A stretch of 64,000 bases of DNA from Lampropedia cohaerens (GTDB lineage Bacteria; Pseudomonadota; Gammaproteobacteria; Burkholderiales; Burkholderiaceae_C). Within the stretch, counting starts at the first letter, position 1. Each line of letters opens with the position of its first letter. The notes under the pieces are model-generated. The model saw only the letters and a program-made list of their open reading frames with translations, was not told the origin of the DNA and ran no database searches. The position numbers and the translations under genes were made by a program. Positions 1 through 10,983 of the stretch are shown here, piece by piece. The stretch covers positions 124,001-188,000 of the forward strand of contig NZ_LBNQ01000025.1 in assembly GCF_001005215.1 (NCBI RefSeq). The letters are read 5' to 3'.

Positions 1-14
1 TGTACTGTGCTCAT
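1..14 (-). CDS. ftsW: Start of FtsW, cut off by the window edge
   Basis: Only four codons (Met-Ser-Thr-Val) are in the window. The ATG overlaps the murD TGA as ATGA, the same coupling seen at the other junctions of this cluster. In the conserved division cluster the gene after murD is ftsW, the lipid II polymerase of the septum. The identification rests on gene order and the overlapping start codon, not on protein sequence. Confidence 0.5.
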
Positions 15-1702
15 GCCCAGGCCTCCAGGGACTGTCCGGCATCCAGTGCCAGCGCCTGTACGCAGGCGGCAAAGCACTCGGCACGGTGTACGTAGTTGTC
101 GAACATGTCAAAGCTCGCACAGGCCGGCGAGAACAGCACGGCATCGCCTTCACGTGCCAGCGCCGTCGCCGCGGCCACCGCCTGCTGCAACGAATCGGCC
201 CGCACCAGCGGCACGCCGGTGGAGGCCAGGGCCGCCTCGATCTGCGCCGCATCGCGGCCAAATACCACCACGCCACGCGCAAACGCCTGCACCGGCTGTG
301 CCAGCGGCGTGAAGTCCTGGTCCTTGCCAACGCCACCGAGAATGGGCACCAGCTTGCGTACGCCCCCCAGTCCGCGCAGCGCGGCAACGGTGGCGCCGAC
401 GTTGGTGCCCTTGCTGTCCTCGATGTATTCGATGCCTCCCACCATGCCCAGCGACTGCACGCGATGCGGCTCGCCGCGGTACTCGCGCAGGCCGTGCAGC
501 ATAGGCGCCAGCGGCGCGCCAGTCGTGCTGGCCAATGCCAGCGCCGCCAACGCATTGCTGATGTTGTGGCTGCCACGGATGCGCATGGCGTCCGCTGGCA
601 TCAGCCGCTGCAGAAACACGTCGACAGCGGCGTCGCGGCGCTTCTTGCCGGATTCCTGTGCGTCAGTGACGCTGCGCGCCAGCCAGGGCATTCCGGCGAC
701 AGTCTCTACCCCCCAGGCATCCTCTGCCTGCGGCAGCGACAGCCCGAACGCCAGGATGCGCCTTGGCGACGCCTTGCTGCCGCGCGCCGGTTTCGCGTCG
801 GGCGTTGCGGCAAGCTGCGTCTGCAGTGCCAGACAGGCCGGATCGTCCTGATTGACCACCGCAATGGCGCGCCGGCCGTAAACCTTGGCCTTGGCAGCGG
901 TGTAGGACGCCATGTCGCCATGCCAGTCCAGATGGTCCTGCGTGATGTTCAGCAACACGGCGGCGGTGGGCTCGAAGCCACTGGAATACTCCAGCTGGAA
1001 GCTCGACAGCTCCAGCACCCAGGCCTGCGGCATGTGCTGCACGAAAGGATGCGCGATGGTGGGCTGCGGCGCAGTGGGCTCGCCGGATGCGTCCTCCGGT
1101 TGCGCGTCGACCTGCTGCGCCGCCTGATCGGTGGTCTCCTCCTCAGCATGGGCATCAGACGCCAGCGCAGCCTGCGCGGCCTGCATATGGTGCGCCAGCG
1201 TATCGAGCAGCGACGGGCCGATGTTGCCCGCCACCGCCACGCGCATGCCGGCGCGCTCCAGCAAATGCCCGGTCAGCGCCGTCACGGTAGTTTTGCCATT
1301 GGTGCCAGTGATTGCCAGCACCTGCGGCTGGTAACCGTACTCTTGGCGCAGCGCCGCCAGCGCCTGGCTGAAGAGATCCAGCTCACCGCCAAAGAATACG
1401 CCTGCCTGTTGCGCTGCATCGCGCACCGGCGCCACCGCATGCGGCGCCAACCCCGGCGAACAGTAGACGGCGCGAGCCACGACGTGCCCGAGTGCATCCG
1501 TCAACAGCGCGGCCGTGAGTGGACCGCTGACAAATTCCACCTGTGGCAGCTCGGCCTGCAGCGTCGGCAACGCCGCCGGCTGTGCGCGCGTGTCGGCCAC
1601 CCGCACGCGCTGGCCCTGCGCTGCGCACCAGCGCGCCATCGCCAGGCCAGAGATGCCAAGGCCCAGAATGAGGATGAAGGAGTCGGAGGTCTGCATCGCC
1701 AT
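11..1702 (-). CDS. murD: UDP-N-acetylmuramoylalanine-D-glutamate ligase MurD
   Basis: MurD adds D-glutamate to UDP-MurNAc-L-alanine in the cytoplasm, using ATP. The N-terminus has the Rossmann-like ILGLGISGLA segment, followed by the Mur-ligase ATP loop TGTNGKTT near residue 135, the ELSSFQLE segment, NITQDHLDWH and the C-terminal DSKGTN and SPACASFDMF motifs. At 563 residues it is longer than the usual 440-500. The extra length lies in an acidic, Ala/Glu/Gln-rich insert just before ELSSFQLE and in a second lysine/arginine-containing insert in the central domain. The ATG at 1702 overlaps the mraY TAA by one base (TAATG), which fixes the start. The identification is firm. Confidence 0.97.
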   Translation of the reverse strand: MAMQTSDSFILILGLGISGLAMARWCAAQGQRVRVADTRAQPAALPTLQAELPQVEFVSGPLTAALLTDALGHVVARAVYCSPGLAPHAVAPVRDAAQQAGVFFGGELDLFSQALAALRQEYGYQPQVLAITGTNGKTTVTALTGHLLERAGMRVAVAGNIGPSLLDTLAHHMQAAQAALASDAHAEEETTDQAAQQVDAQPEDASGEPTAPQPTIAHPFVQHMPQAWVLELSSFQLEYSSGFEPTAAVLLNITQDHLDWHGDMASYTAAKAKVYGRRAIAVVNQDDPACLALQTQLAATPDAKPARGSKASPRRILAFGLSLPQAEDAWGVETVAGMPWLARSVTDAQESGKKRRDAAVDVFLQRLMPADAMRIRGSHNISNALAALALASTTGAPLAPMLHGLREYRGEPHRVQSLGMVGGIEYIEDSKGTNVGATVAALRGLGGVRKLVPILGGVGKDQDFTPLAQPVQAFARGVVVFGRDAAQIEAALASTGVPLVRADSLQQAVAAATALAREGDAVLFSPACASFDMFDNYVHRAECFAACVQALALDAGQSLEAWA

Positions 1703-2883
1703 TACCGCAACTTCAACGTGGACAGGCCCACCAGGCACAGGAACATGGTGATGATCCAGAACCGCACCACCACCTGGTTTTCCTTCCAGCCCTTCTTCTC
1801 GAAGTGGTGGTGCAGCGGCGCCATTAGAAACAGCCGTCGGCCTTCGCCATAGCGACGGCGCGTGTACTTGAACCAGCTGACCTGCAGCATGACAGACAGC
1901 GCCTCGGCGACGAAGATGCCGCCCATGATGGCCAGCACCAGCTCCTGGCGGGTGATGACCGCAATCGTGCCCAGCGCGCCACCCAGTGCCAGCGCGCCCA
2001 CGTCCCCCATGAACACCTGCGCCGGATGGGCGTTGAACCACAGAAAGGCCAGTCCCGCGCCCGCGATGGCCGCGCAGAACACCAGCAGCTCGCCCGTGCC
2101 CGGAATGTAGGGGAACAGCAGGTAGCGCGAGTACACGGCATTGCCCGTGACATAGGCGAACACGCCCAGCGCCGAGCCGACCATCACCACCGGCATGATG
2201 GCCAGCCCGTCCAGGCCATCGGTGAAGTTGACCGCGTTGCTGGAGCCAACGATCACCAGGAACGAGAGAATCACAAAGCCCAGCACCCCGAGCGGGTAGG
2301 CAATACCCTTGAAGAACGGCACGGTCAGCTGCGTGTTGAGCGCAAAGTGCGGCGAAAAGCCCGAGCGCACCCAGTCCATGAACAGTGCCAGCACACGCAT
2401 GTTGTCCACCTCGGAAATGCTGAAGGCCAGGTACAGCGCGGCGATCAGGCCAATGATGGTCTGCAGCAGGAACTTGTCGCGCGAGCGCATGCCCTCGGGG
2501 TCCTTGTTGACGACCTTCTTCCAGTCGTCCATCCAGCCGATGGCGCCAAAGCCCAGTGTCACCAGCAGCACGATCCACACGAACCGGTTGGACAGATCGG
2601 CCCACAGCAAGGTGGAAATGGCGATCGCCAGCAGGATCAGGGCGCCACCCATGGTCGGCGTGCCACTCTTGGCCAGGTGGGCCTGCACGCCGTAGGTGCG
2701 CACTGGCTGCCCGACCTTCAGGGAGATGAGGTAGCGGATCACCATCGGCCCGAACGCCCAGCCGATTACCAGCGCCGTCATCGCCCCCATTACCGCGCGC
2801 ATCGTCAGGTACTGGAACACGCGCATGAAGCTGAACCATTCGGGCTCCAGTGCCTGCAGCCATTGTGCCAACCAGAGCATCAT
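1702..2883 (-). CDS. mraY: Phospho-N-acetylmuramoyl-pentapeptide transferase MraY
   Basis: MraY is an integral membrane enzyme that moves phospho-MurNAc-pentapeptide from UDP onto undecaprenyl phosphate to make lipid I. The 393-residue protein has about ten hydrophobic segments and the family signatures [14 protein letters not shown] (the Asp pair), [24 protein letters not shown] and the cytoplasmic [10 protein letters not shown] loop. ATG at 2883 overlaps the murF TGA as ATGA and is preferred; a second ATG follows immediately at 2880. It sits between murF and murD as in most Gram-negative division clusters. Confidence 0.97.
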   Translation of the reverse strand: MMLWLAQWLQALEPEWFSFMRVFQYLTMRAVMGAMTALVIGWAFGPMVIRYLISLKVGQPVRTYGVQAHLAKSGTPTMGGALILLAIAISTLLWADLSNRFVWIVLLVTLGFGAIGWMDDWKKVVNKDPEGMRSRDKFLLQTIIGLIAALYLAFSISEVDNMRVLALFMDWVRSGFSPHFALNTQLTVPFFKGIAYPLGVLGFVILSFLVIVGSSNAVNFTDGLDGLAIMPVVMVGSALGVFAYVTGNAVYSRYLLFPYIPGTGELLVFCAAIAGAGLAFLWFNAHPAQVFMGDVGALALGGALGTIAVITRQELVLAIMGGIFVAEALSVMLQVSWFKYTRRRYGEGRRLFLMAPLHHHFEKKGWKENQVVVRFWIITMFLCLVGLSTLKLR

Positions 2884-4301
2884 GCGATGGCCCTCCCCGT
2901 ATGTGTGCCATCGACCTGCAGCACGGCCTGCACCGCCCGCTCCATGCGCATGAAGCGCGAACCCTTGACCAGCATGCTGGCCATGGCCACATGCACGCGC
3001 ACCAGCTCGGCGATGAGCGCTTCCATGTCCTCGAACGACCGCGCGCCCGCGCCGAAGGCCTGGGCGGCCAGCCTGGCCTGCGCGCCCAGCGTCCACAGGC
3101 CATCCACGCCCATGGCCCTGGCGTACTCACCAACTTCGGCATGCATGGCCGGACCGTCGGCGCCGACTTCGCCCATGTCTCCCAGCACCAGCAAGCGCGG
3201 CGCAGGCAGCTGCGCCAGCACGTCGATGGCGGCCCGCACCGAATCGGGGTTGGCGTTATAGGTGTCATCGATCAGCACCTGGCGGGTGCCATCATCGTGC
3301 AGCAGCTGGTGCACCACGCCACGACCGGGAACCGGCCGGAATGCCTCCAGCCCTTGTGCGATGGCGCTGACCGGCAGACCGGCCGCCAGCGCCGTGGCCG
3401 CTGCTGCCATGGCATTGCGCAGGTTGTGGCGCCCAAGCACGTGGAGGTTGACAGGCACGACCTCTCCTGCCACGCCCAGATCGACTTCCCAGACGCCGTG
3501 GTTGAGCACGGCACGGCGAATATGCACCGCAGCGCTGCGCGCACCGAATGTCACCACCGGGCGATCACCCGCCAGTTGCCGCCATGTGGCGGCATAGGCA
3601 TCGTCCTCGGGGAACACGGCGGTGCCCGAATCCGGCAGGGCCTGCAGCACCGCGCCGTTCTCCCGGGCGACGGCCGCAACGCTCTGCATGAACTCCTGAT
3701 GCTCGCGCTGCGCATTGTTGACCAGCGCCACGGTCGGCTGGGCAATGGCGGCCAGACGCGCAATCTCGCCGGGATGGTTCATGCCGAGCTCAAACACCGC
3801 GCTGCGGTGCTCTGCGCGCAGGCGCAGCACCATCAGCGGCACGCCGATCTCGTTGTTGAAGTTGCCTTCGGTCGCCAGCGCCTGGTCATCGAAAGCCGCA
3901 CGCAGGATGCTGGCCAGCATGTGCGTCACCGTTGTCTTGCCATTGCTGCCGGTCACCGCCATGACGGGCACGGAGAACTGGCGCCGCCACTGGCGCGCCA
4001 GCGCCGCCAATGCCTGCAGCGGATCATCGACCTCAATGCCGGGCCAGTCCGGCAGACTGCGGCCACGCGCAACGATGGCCGCGGCTGCGCCCTGCTGGCG
4101 CGCCTGCGGCAGGAAATCGTGCGCATCGAACCGCGCACCACTGAGCGCCACGAAAAGATCACCAGGCTGCACGCTGCGGCTGTCGGTGTGCACGCGGTCG
4201 ATGGCCAATTGCGGCGCAACGGAGGAGCCCGCACCGACAAGTGTCGGTGCCAGCCCCTCCTGCTGCAGCCACAGCTGCGCCTGTGCCAGCGTCATCATCA
4301 T
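2880..4301 (-). CDS. murF: UDP-N-acetylmuramoyl-tripeptide-D-alanyl-D-alanine ligase MurF
   Basis: MurF joins D-Ala-D-Ala to UDP-MurNAc-tripeptide, the last cytoplasmic step of the peptidoglycan precursor. The protein has 473 residues, normal for the family, with the N-terminal [14 protein letters not shown] segment, the ATP loop TGSNGKTT near residue 120, [10 protein letters not shown], and [10 protein letters not shown] in the C-terminal half. It begins with three Met codons; the first (4301) overlaps the murE TGA as ATGA. Confidence 0.97.
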   Translation of the reverse strand: MMMTLAQAQLWLQQEGLAPTLVGAGSSVAPQLAIDRVHTDSRSVQPGDLFVALSGARFDAHDFLPQARQQGAAAAIVARGRSLPDWPGIEVDDPLQALAALARQWRRQFSVPVMAVTGSNGKTTVTHMLASILRAAFDDQALATEGNFNNEIGVPLMVLRLRAEHRSAVFELGMNHPGEIARLAAIAQPTVALVNNAQREHQEFMQSVAAVARENGAVLQALPDSGTAVFPEDDAYAATWRQLAGDRPVVTFGARSAAVHIRRAVLNHGVWEVDLGVAGEVVPVNLHVLGRHNLRNAMAAAATALAAGLPVSAIAQGLEAFRPVPGRGVVHQLLHDDGTRQVLIDDTYNANPDSVRAAIDVLAQLPAPRLLVLGDMGEVGADGPAMHAEVGEYARAMGVDGLWTLGAQARLAAQAFGAGARSFEDMEALIAELVRVHVAMASMLVKGSRFMRMERAVQAVLQVDGTHTGRAIA

Positions 4302-5884
4302 GCCGACACCTCCGCTGCGCGAGGCTGCGCCTGCCGGAGCGCCAGCGCGCTGGCAACTTCCTCGTTGTCTGAAAACGGCTGTTTCACGCCTTTGACTTCC
4401 TGATAGGTTTCGTGTCCCTTGCCAGCCACCAGCACAACATCGGTGGCCGCCGCTGCAGCGATGGCCTGGGCGATGGCCTGGCGCCGGTCCAGCACCGTAT
4501 TGGCCACGGCGCGCTGTGCGGGGGTCAGGCCCGTTTCCATCTGTGCGACGATGCTCGCTGGCTGCTCGCTGCGCGGGTTATCGCTGGTAATCCACAGCAC
4601 GTCGGCCTGCTGTGCCGCAGCCATGGCCATCAACGGGCGCTTGCTGGCGTCACGATCGCCGCCGCAGCCGAACACCACATGCAGTCGCCCGCCGCGCTGA
4701 GCCGCAACCGGGCGCAACGCGGCCAGTGCGGCGCGCAGCGCATCCGGGGTATGGGCGTAGTCCACCACCACCAGCGGGCAGTCCGCCAGCGCATGCATTT
4801 GCATGCGCCCAGGCACCGCGGGCAGCTCCCGGCACAACGCCACGGCCTGCTGCAGCGGCATGCCCAGCGCGCGCAGCGCGCCAAGCAAACCCAGCAGGTT
4901 ATGCACATTGAAGCGCCCCGTCACCGGTGCCTGCAACGGCACCCTCGCCACGGGCTGCGCATCGGCGGCCGGTTGCGGCACGGCATATTCGGCAATCTCG
5001 CAGTGCGTGTGCGTGGCATCAAAGCGCAACGTCCCGGCCACCAGCCGCGCCAGCGGCTGGGGCGCAGCGTCGCATACGGCGTAATCCCAGAGCTGCAGCC
5101 CGGCATCGGCGCACGGCGCAAGCCGGGCAATCAGCCGCTGGCCCAGCGCATCGTCGGCATTGAGCACCGCGGCCTGAAGATCTGGCCAATCAAACAGCGC
5201 CGCCTTGGCATCGGCATAGGCGGCCATCGTGCCGTGGTAATCCAGATGATCCTGGCTCAGGTTGGTCAGGATGGCCACGCGAACCTGACAGCCGCCCAGC
5301 CGACCCTCCTGCAAGCCGATAGAGGAAGCCTCCACCGCACAGGCCACGGCGCCGGCATCGCGCAGTTGCGCCAGGGTCTGCTGCAACTGCAGCGCCTGCG
5401 GCGAGGTCAGGCCGGTATCCTGCAGCTGCCCGTGCATGCCCGCCCCGAGCGTGCCCACATAGCCGCATGGTCGTGCGGCTGCAGTCAGCGCATGGCTGAG
5501 CCACCAGGCCAGCGTTGTCTTGCCATTGGTGCCGGTGACGGCCACCACATCCAGCGCCGCGCTGGGGTGCCCGAGCCAGGCCGAGGCGATGGCGCCGCTG
5601 TCGCGGTACAGGTTGGCGTAGCTGGCGACCGCATGCGCCGGCACCGCCGGTTGCGGCTGCCACTGACCAGGCTGCGCCTGAACGAGCGCAGCACTGGCGC
5701 CTGCAGCAAATGCCGCTGCGACATCCTCGCGCGCGTCATGGCGACGGCCAGGCCAGGCCAGAAACACATCGCCAGCCTGGACGCTGCGGCTGTCGCTGCA
5801 CAGCCGGGCAGCTGGCTGCGCATGCTGCCGCAGCCAGGCCATGACTTGCAGGATGTCGTGCAGATGGGCTGTGGCCTGCGTCAT
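4298..5884 (-). CDS. murE: UDP-MurNAc-L-Ala-D-Glu:meso-diaminopimelate ligase MurE
   Basis: MurE adds the third amino acid of the stem peptide. The ATP loop TGTNGKTT lies near residue 120 and DHLDYHG follows. A DNPR motif near residue 434 is the signature of enzymes that select meso-diaminopimelate rather than lysine, so the cell wall should be the DAP type. The length is 528 residues, slightly above the usual 490-500. ATG at 5884 overlaps the ftsI TGA (ATGA). Confidence 0.97.
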   Translation of the reverse strand: MTQATAHLHDILQVMAWLRQHAQPAARLCSDSRSVQAGDVFLAWPGRRHDAREDVAAAFAAGASAALVQAQPGQWQPQPAVPAHAVASYANLYRDSGAIASAWLGHPSAALDVVAVTGTNGKTTLAWWLSHALTAAARPCGYVGTLGAGMHGQLQDTGLTSPQALQLQQTLAQLRDAGAVACAVEASSIGLQEGRLGGCQVRVAILTNLSQDHLDYHGTMAAYADAKAALFDWPDLQAAVLNADDALGQRLIARLAPCADAGLQLWDYAVCDAAPQPLARLVAGTLRFDATHTHCEIAEYAVPQPAADAQPVARVPLQAPVTGRFNVHNLLGLLGALRALGMPLQQAVALCRELPAVPGRMQMHALADCPLVVVDYAHTPDALRAALAALRPVAAQRGGRLHVVFGCGGDRDASKRPLMAMAAAQQADVLWITSDNPRSEQPASIVAQMETGLTPAQRAVANTVLDRRQAIAQAIAAAAATDVVLVAGKGHETYQEVKGVKQPFSDNEEVASALALRQAQPRAAEVSA

Positions 5885-7647
5885 TGCAGCACCTCCTCAT
5901 CCGAGACCGTGGCAATGATCTGCGGCTTGACATCAATGTCCGGCTGCACCCCAAGCAGGCGCAGGCTTTGCTGCACCACCTGGCTGAAAACCGGCGCGGC
6001 GACCGCACCTCCATAGTAGACACCCGCGCCTGGCTCATCGATCATGACGGCGACGATGATGCGTGGATCCTCGATTGGTGCCAGCCCGACGAACCAGGAA
6101 CGGTACTTGTTGGCCGCGTAGTTGCTGCCCACCTGCTTGCGTGCCGTGCCAGACTTGCCGCCGACCGAATATCCCACCGTCTGCGCGCGCTGGCCGGAAC
6201 CACCGGGCGCCGTTGCCAGTGCCAGCATGTGCTTGACAGCCTTGGCGGTCTGTGGCGAAAACACCTGCACACCGACCGGCGGCGCCTCGCGCTTGAGCAG
6301 GCTGGGCGGTAGCAGCACACCATCGTTGGCGAATACGGTATAGGCGCGCGCGAGCTGCAGCAGACTGGCCGAGAGGCCATACCCGTACGACATGGTGGCC
6401 TGCTCCACGGGCCGCCAGCTGCGCCAGGGCCGCAGGCTGCCACTGGCCACGCCCGGGAAACCCAGCTGCGGGCGCTCGCCGATGCCCAGCGCGGCATACA
6501 CACTCCACATGTAGCTCGCATCCATCATCTGCGACAGCTTGGTGGTGCCCACGTTGCTGGAGCGCTGGATGATGCCTTCGACGGTCAACTCGCCGTAGTT
6601 ACGGATGTCCGACAGGCGTGAGCCGGTCACCATGATGTAACCGGGATTGGTATTGACCTTGGTCTGCGGCGTCACCAGGCCTGCTTCCAGCGCCATGGCC
6701 ACCGTGAAGGGTTTCATCACCGAACCGGGCTCGAACACATCGGTCAGCGCGCGGTTGCGCAACTGCTCGCCCGTCAGGTCACGGCGCGATGCGGGATCGT
6801 AGGTCGGGTAGTTGGCCAGTGCCAGCAATTCACCGGTCTTGGCATCCATCACCACCACACTACCGGCCTTGGCCTTGTGTGCGTGCACCTGCTCGGCCAA
6901 CTTCTGACTGGCAAAGAACTGGACCTTGCTGTCAATCGACAGCTGCACATCCTCGCCGTCGACGGGCGGCACGGTATCCCCCACGCTCTCGACAATCTGC
7001 CCCAGGCGGTTGCGGATCACGCGGCGCGAGCCGGGCCTGCCGGCCAGTCGGTCGTTGAAGGCCAGCTCGACACCCTCCTGGCCCTCGTCTTCCACATTGG
7101 TAAAACCCACGATATGCGCAGCCGCTTCGCCTTCGGGATAGTGGCGCTTGTATTCCTTGCTCTGGTGGATGCCTGGGATCTTCAACGCCGCAATCCGCTC
7201 TCCCACCTCCTGCTCAAGCTGGCGACGCAGCCAGACGAAGGCGCGCGTCTGGTCCTCCAGCCGCTCCAGCAGCGCGGCATAGGGCATATCCAACAGCTCC
7301 GCGAGCTCGCCGAGCTGCTGCTGCACCTGCGCATCATCCAGATCGATGCTGGAGGGATCGGCCCAGATGCTCGCTGCCGGCACGCTCGAAGCCAGGATCA
7401 GGCCATTGCGGTCGACGATCTTGCCGCGATTAGCCGGCAGCTCAAGGGTGCGCGCAAAGCGCACCTCGCCCTGGCGCAGGAAGAAGTCGTTGGCAAACAC
7501 CTGCACATACGCGGCGCGCCCCAGCAGCACCAGAAACACGAGGGCCAGCACTGCCACGACGAACTTGCTGCGCCCGACCGGCGCCTTGCTGGCCAGCAGG
7601 GGACTGGTCGCATAGCTGTGGGGTGTGGTTCTGCGCGACCCTTTCAC
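5881..7647 (-). CDS. ftsI: Septal peptidoglycan transpeptidase FtsI (PBP3)
   Basis: FtsI cross-links peptidoglycan at the division septum. A single membrane segment lies near residues 27-48, a dimerisation domain follows (LPANRGKIVDRNG), and then the transpeptidase domain with SVMK (active Ser near 308), SSN (near 363) and KSGTA (near 500). Length 588 is typical. The start is GTG at 7647, overlapping the ftsL stop as GTGA, so translation is probably coupled to ftsL. Confidence 0.97.
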   Translation of the reverse strand: MKGSRRTTPHSYATSPLLASKAPVGRSKFVVAVLALVFLVLLGRAAYVQVFANDFFLRQGEVRFARTLELPANRGKIVDRNGLILASSVPAASIWADPSSIDLDDAQVQQQLGELAELLDMPYAALLERLEDQTRAFVWLRRQLEQEVGERIAALKIPGIHQSKEYKRHYPEGEAAAHIVGFTNVEDEGQEGVELAFNDRLAGRPGSRRVIRNRLGQIVESVGDTVPPVDGEDVQLSIDSKVQFFASQKLAEQVHAHKAKAGSVVVMDAKTGELLALANYPTYDPASRRDLTGEQLRNRALTDVFEPGSVMKPFTVAMALEAGLVTPQTKVNTNPGYIMVTGSRLSDIRNYGELTVEGIIQRSSNVGTTKLSQMMDASYMWSVYAALGIGERPQLGFPGVASGSLRPWRSWRPVEQATMSYGYGLSASLLQLARAYTVFANDGVLLPPSLLKREAPPVGVQVFSPQTAKAVKHMLALATAPGGSGQRAQTVGYSVGGKSGTARKQVGSNYAANKYRSWFVGLAPIEDPRIIVAVMIDEPGAGVYYGGAVAAPVFSQVVQQSLRLLGVQPDIDVKPQIIATVSDEEVLQ

Positions 7648-7981
7648 GGCTGCCCCCCCTCGTCGCCGACATCGGCGCCGGCTGGCTGCACCTCGGGAGC
7701 CTGCGTGGCACGTCGGGCAGGTTCACGCACATACCGCGTGGTGGCCGGTGTAGGTGCGCGCATGCCAAGCTCGGTGCGCGCGAACTGCTCGACCCGGGCG
7801 GCCGCAGCCTGCGCCCGCAGTGCCACCTTGAGGGTCTCGGACTCGGTCTCCAGTTGGCGCGCACGCACAACCTCGCGATCAAGCTGCGAGTACAGCATGC
7901 GCGAGTCGTACTGCACGCGCACCAGCACCAGCGCCGAAGCCAGCACCAGCAGCAACAGGACGAAGTTGAGCCGCACCACCA

Positions 7982-7985
<4 letters not shown>
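7644..7985 (-). CDS. ftsL: Cell division protein FtsL
   Basis: FtsL is a bitopic membrane protein that forms the FtsQLB complex and activates FtsWI. The 113-residue product has a hydrophobic helix at about residues 6-24, then a short coiled-coil-like stretch of charged residues and a C-terminal Pro/Ala tail longer than in E. coli. Sequence identity in this family is low, so position between rsmH and ftsI is the main evidence. The first codon is GTG (7985, GTGA overlap with rsmH) followed directly by ATG at 7982; either could start translation. Confidence 0.92.
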
Positions 7986-8922
<937 letters not shown>

Positions 8923-8926
<4 letters not shown>

Positions 8927-9354
8927 AGCGTGATGTCCTTGATCGAGTCCGGCATGCCCTCGGCCAGCGCGGCGGCCTCCTGCGCCTCGTAGCGCGCGCG
9001 GTCCCACAGCTCCAGGCAGTTGCCCATGCCCAGCAGCACGGCCTCGCGTGTCAGGCCAACGGCCTGACGCAGCTCGGGGGCGATCAGCACCCTGCCAGTG
9101 GCATCGAGCTCGACGTCCATGGCATTGCCCACGAGGATGCGCTTCCAGCTGCGCGCCGACTCGGGCAGTGCAATGACCTTTTCACGGTATTTCTCCCACT
9201 CGGGACGTGGGAACACCATCAGGCAGCCTTCCGGATAGCGGGTGATCGTGACGCGCCCCTCGAACTGCCCCATCAGGGCGTCACGATGCCGGGTCGGCAC
9301 GGAGAGCCGCCCCTTGGCGTCGAGCGTCACAGATGAAATTCCCTGAAAAAGCAT
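8923..9354 (-). CDS. mraZ: Transcriptional regulator MraZ
   Basis: MraZ is a DNA-binding protein of the AbrB/SpoVT-like double-barrel fold that controls the division cluster it heads. The 143-residue protein has two copies of the family repeat: [15 protein letters not shown] near residue 12 and [14 protein letters not shown] near residue 83. The gene is first in the cluster and lies just downstream of four 10-bp-spaced AGTG boxes that match its known operator type. Confidence 0.97.
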
Positions 9355-9409
9355 GTCTTACGGCTGGCCAGCCTGGTTGGGGCACGCGGGTGTCCCGCTT
9401 CAAAAATCC

Positions 9410-9443
9410 CACTTTGCGCCACTTTTCGGCACTAAATTGCACT
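9410..9443 (-). promoter_or_regulatory. MraZ operator: four AGTG boxes at 10-bp spacing
   Basis: On the minus strand AGTG occurs four times in phase, with left-hand ends at 9410, 9420, 9430 and 9440 (plus-strand CACT). This matches the known mode of MraZ binding, where one ring of subunits contacts repeated G-rich boxes one helical turn apart upstream of mraZ. It implies autoregulation of the whole division cluster. A weak extended -10 (TGCTAAAGT) overlaps the first box, but no convincing -35 is visible. Confidence 0.85.
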
Positions 9444-9507
9444 TTAGCAGGATTTTTCCGGAAAGACAGTGCCCCGGACAAATTTTTTCAATGGAATCAA
9501 TGAGTTA

Positions 9508-9537
9508 GCCGCCAGCACCCGAACAGATGCTGGCGGC
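9508..9537. other. Perfect 10-bp inverted repeat between hslU and mraZ
   Basis: GCCGCCAGCA and TGCTGGCGGC flank a 10-base loop downstream of hslU and upstream of the mraZ operator. It would form a strong hairpin. No run of T follows on either strand, so it is at best a Rho-assisted or partial terminator for hslVU. Confidence 0.45.
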
Positions 9538-9615
9538 CAAAACACTTCAAAAATAACAACTTACGACGCGATTGCCATGTCAACTATTACATCGAATCGT
9601 CACCGGTGACGTCGG

Positions 9616-10929
9616 TCACAGAATGTAGCGCGACAGATCCTCGTCTTGACTGAGCTCGCCCAATCGCTCGTTGACGTAAGTGGCATCGATGCGCACGGTC
9701 TGCCCTTCAAACTGCGTAGCCCTGAAGCTCACGTCATCGAGCAGTCGCTCCATGACGGTCGCCAGGCGCCGCGCGCCGATGTTTTCGGTGCGCTCGTTGA
9801 CCTCATACGCGATTTCCGCAAGCCGCCGGATGCCGTCATCCTGGAAGTCCAGCGTCACACCTTCCGTTGCCAGCAGCGCCTGATACTGCTTGACGATCGA
9901 TGCATGGGTGCTGGCCAGAATGGCCACGAAGTCGTCCACCGATAGCGATGTCAACTCAACGCGAATCGGGAAACGCCCCTGCAACTCGGGAATCAGGTCG
10001 CTGGGCCTGGAGAGATGGAACGCGCCGGAGGCAATAAACAGCATGTGGTCGGTCTTGACCATGCCGTACTTGGTCTGCACAGTCGTGCCCTCCACCAGCG
10101 GCAGCAGGTCGCGCTGCACGCCCTGGCGCGAGACATCGGAGCCCGATGCCTCGCTGCGCACGGCAACCTTGTCGATCTCGTCAATGAAGATGATGCCGTT
10201 CTGCTCCGCATTGGTCACGGCCCGGGTGCGGATTTCGTCCTCGTTGACAAGGCTGGCCGCCTCCTCGTCGACCAGCAGCCTGCGCGCCTCGCCGATGCGC
10301 ACGCGACGCTTCTTTTTGTTGCCTTGCTGCAGCTGGCCCATCCACTCGCGCAGGCTCTCGGCCATGTCCTGCATGCCGGCAGGCCCCAGGATTTCAAGCT
10401 GCGGCCTGGGCTCGGCCAGTTCCAGCTCGATCTCCTTGTCGTCGAGCTGGCCTTCGCGCAACTTCTTGCGAAACACCTGCCTGGCCGTGCTGTCGCTGCC
10501 ATCGGTGGAGGATGCCGTCGGCACCAGCACGTCAAGGATGCGATCCTCAGCCGCATCCTCGGCACGGCTGCGCATGCGGCGCATCTCATTGTCGCGCTCG
10601 AGCTTCACCGACACTTCCACCAGATCGCGCACGATGGAATCAACATCCTTGCCGACGTAGCCGACTTCGGTGAACTTCGTCGCCTCCACCTTCACAAACG
10701 GCGCGTCGGCCAGCTTCGCCAGGCGCCGGGCGATCTCGGTCTTGCCGACCCCGGTGGGGCCGATCATCAGAATGTTCTTGGGTGTGATCTCCGCACGCAG
10801 CCCTTCGGCGACCTGCTGACGCCGCCAGCGGTTGCGCAACGCGATGGCCACGGCACGCTTGGCGGCAGTCTGGCCGACCACGTGACGGTCGAGTTCGGAG
10901 ACGATTTCCTGGGGGGTCATGGATGACAT
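9616..10929 (-). CDS. hslU: ATP-dependent protease ATPase subunit HslU
   Basis: HslU is the AAA+ unfoldase that feeds substrates to HslV. Walker A (GPTGVGKTE), Walker B ([10 protein letters not shown]), the pore-type GYVG motif and the C-terminal LSRYIL tail that docks into HslV are all present; the variable I-domain lies between. Start at 10929 (MSSMTPQEI) gives 437 residues and has an AGGA about eight bases upstream. It follows hslV by 54 bases in the same operon. Confidence 0.97.
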   Translation of the reverse strand: MSSMTPQEIVSELDRHVVGQTAAKRAVAIALRNRWRRQQVAEGLRAEITPKNILMIGPTGVGKTEIARRLAKLADAPFVKVEATKFTEVGYVGKDVDSIVRDLVEVSVKLERDNEMRRMRSRAEDAAEDRILDVLVPTASSTDGSDSTARQVFRKKLREGQLDDKEIELELAEPRPQLEILGPAGMQDMAESLREWMGQLQQGNKKKRRVRIGEARRLLVDEEAASLVNEDEIRTRAVTNAEQNGIIFIDEIDKVAVRSEASGSDVSRQGVQRDLLPLVEGTTVQTKYGMVKTDHMLFIASGAFHLSRPSDLIPELQGRFPIRVELTSLSVDDFVAILASTHASIVKQYQALLATEGVTLDFQDDGIRRLAEIAYEVNERTENIGARRLATVMERLLDDVSFRATQFEGQTVRIDATYVNERLGELSQDEDLSRYIL

Positions 10930-10983
10930 GATGGTTCCTGGCGTCGAAGGACGATACGCACTGCGCCTTGCGCGCAAGCGGGC

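Noticed and set aside
86-1852. Long open frame on the plus strand across murD
   Set aside because: It is antisense to a certain gene, Arg/His/Gln-rich, and shows no family motif. Such frames are common opposite GC-rich genes; those at 2850-4403, 4412-6016, 19875-21857 and 42980-44395 are rejected for the same reason.
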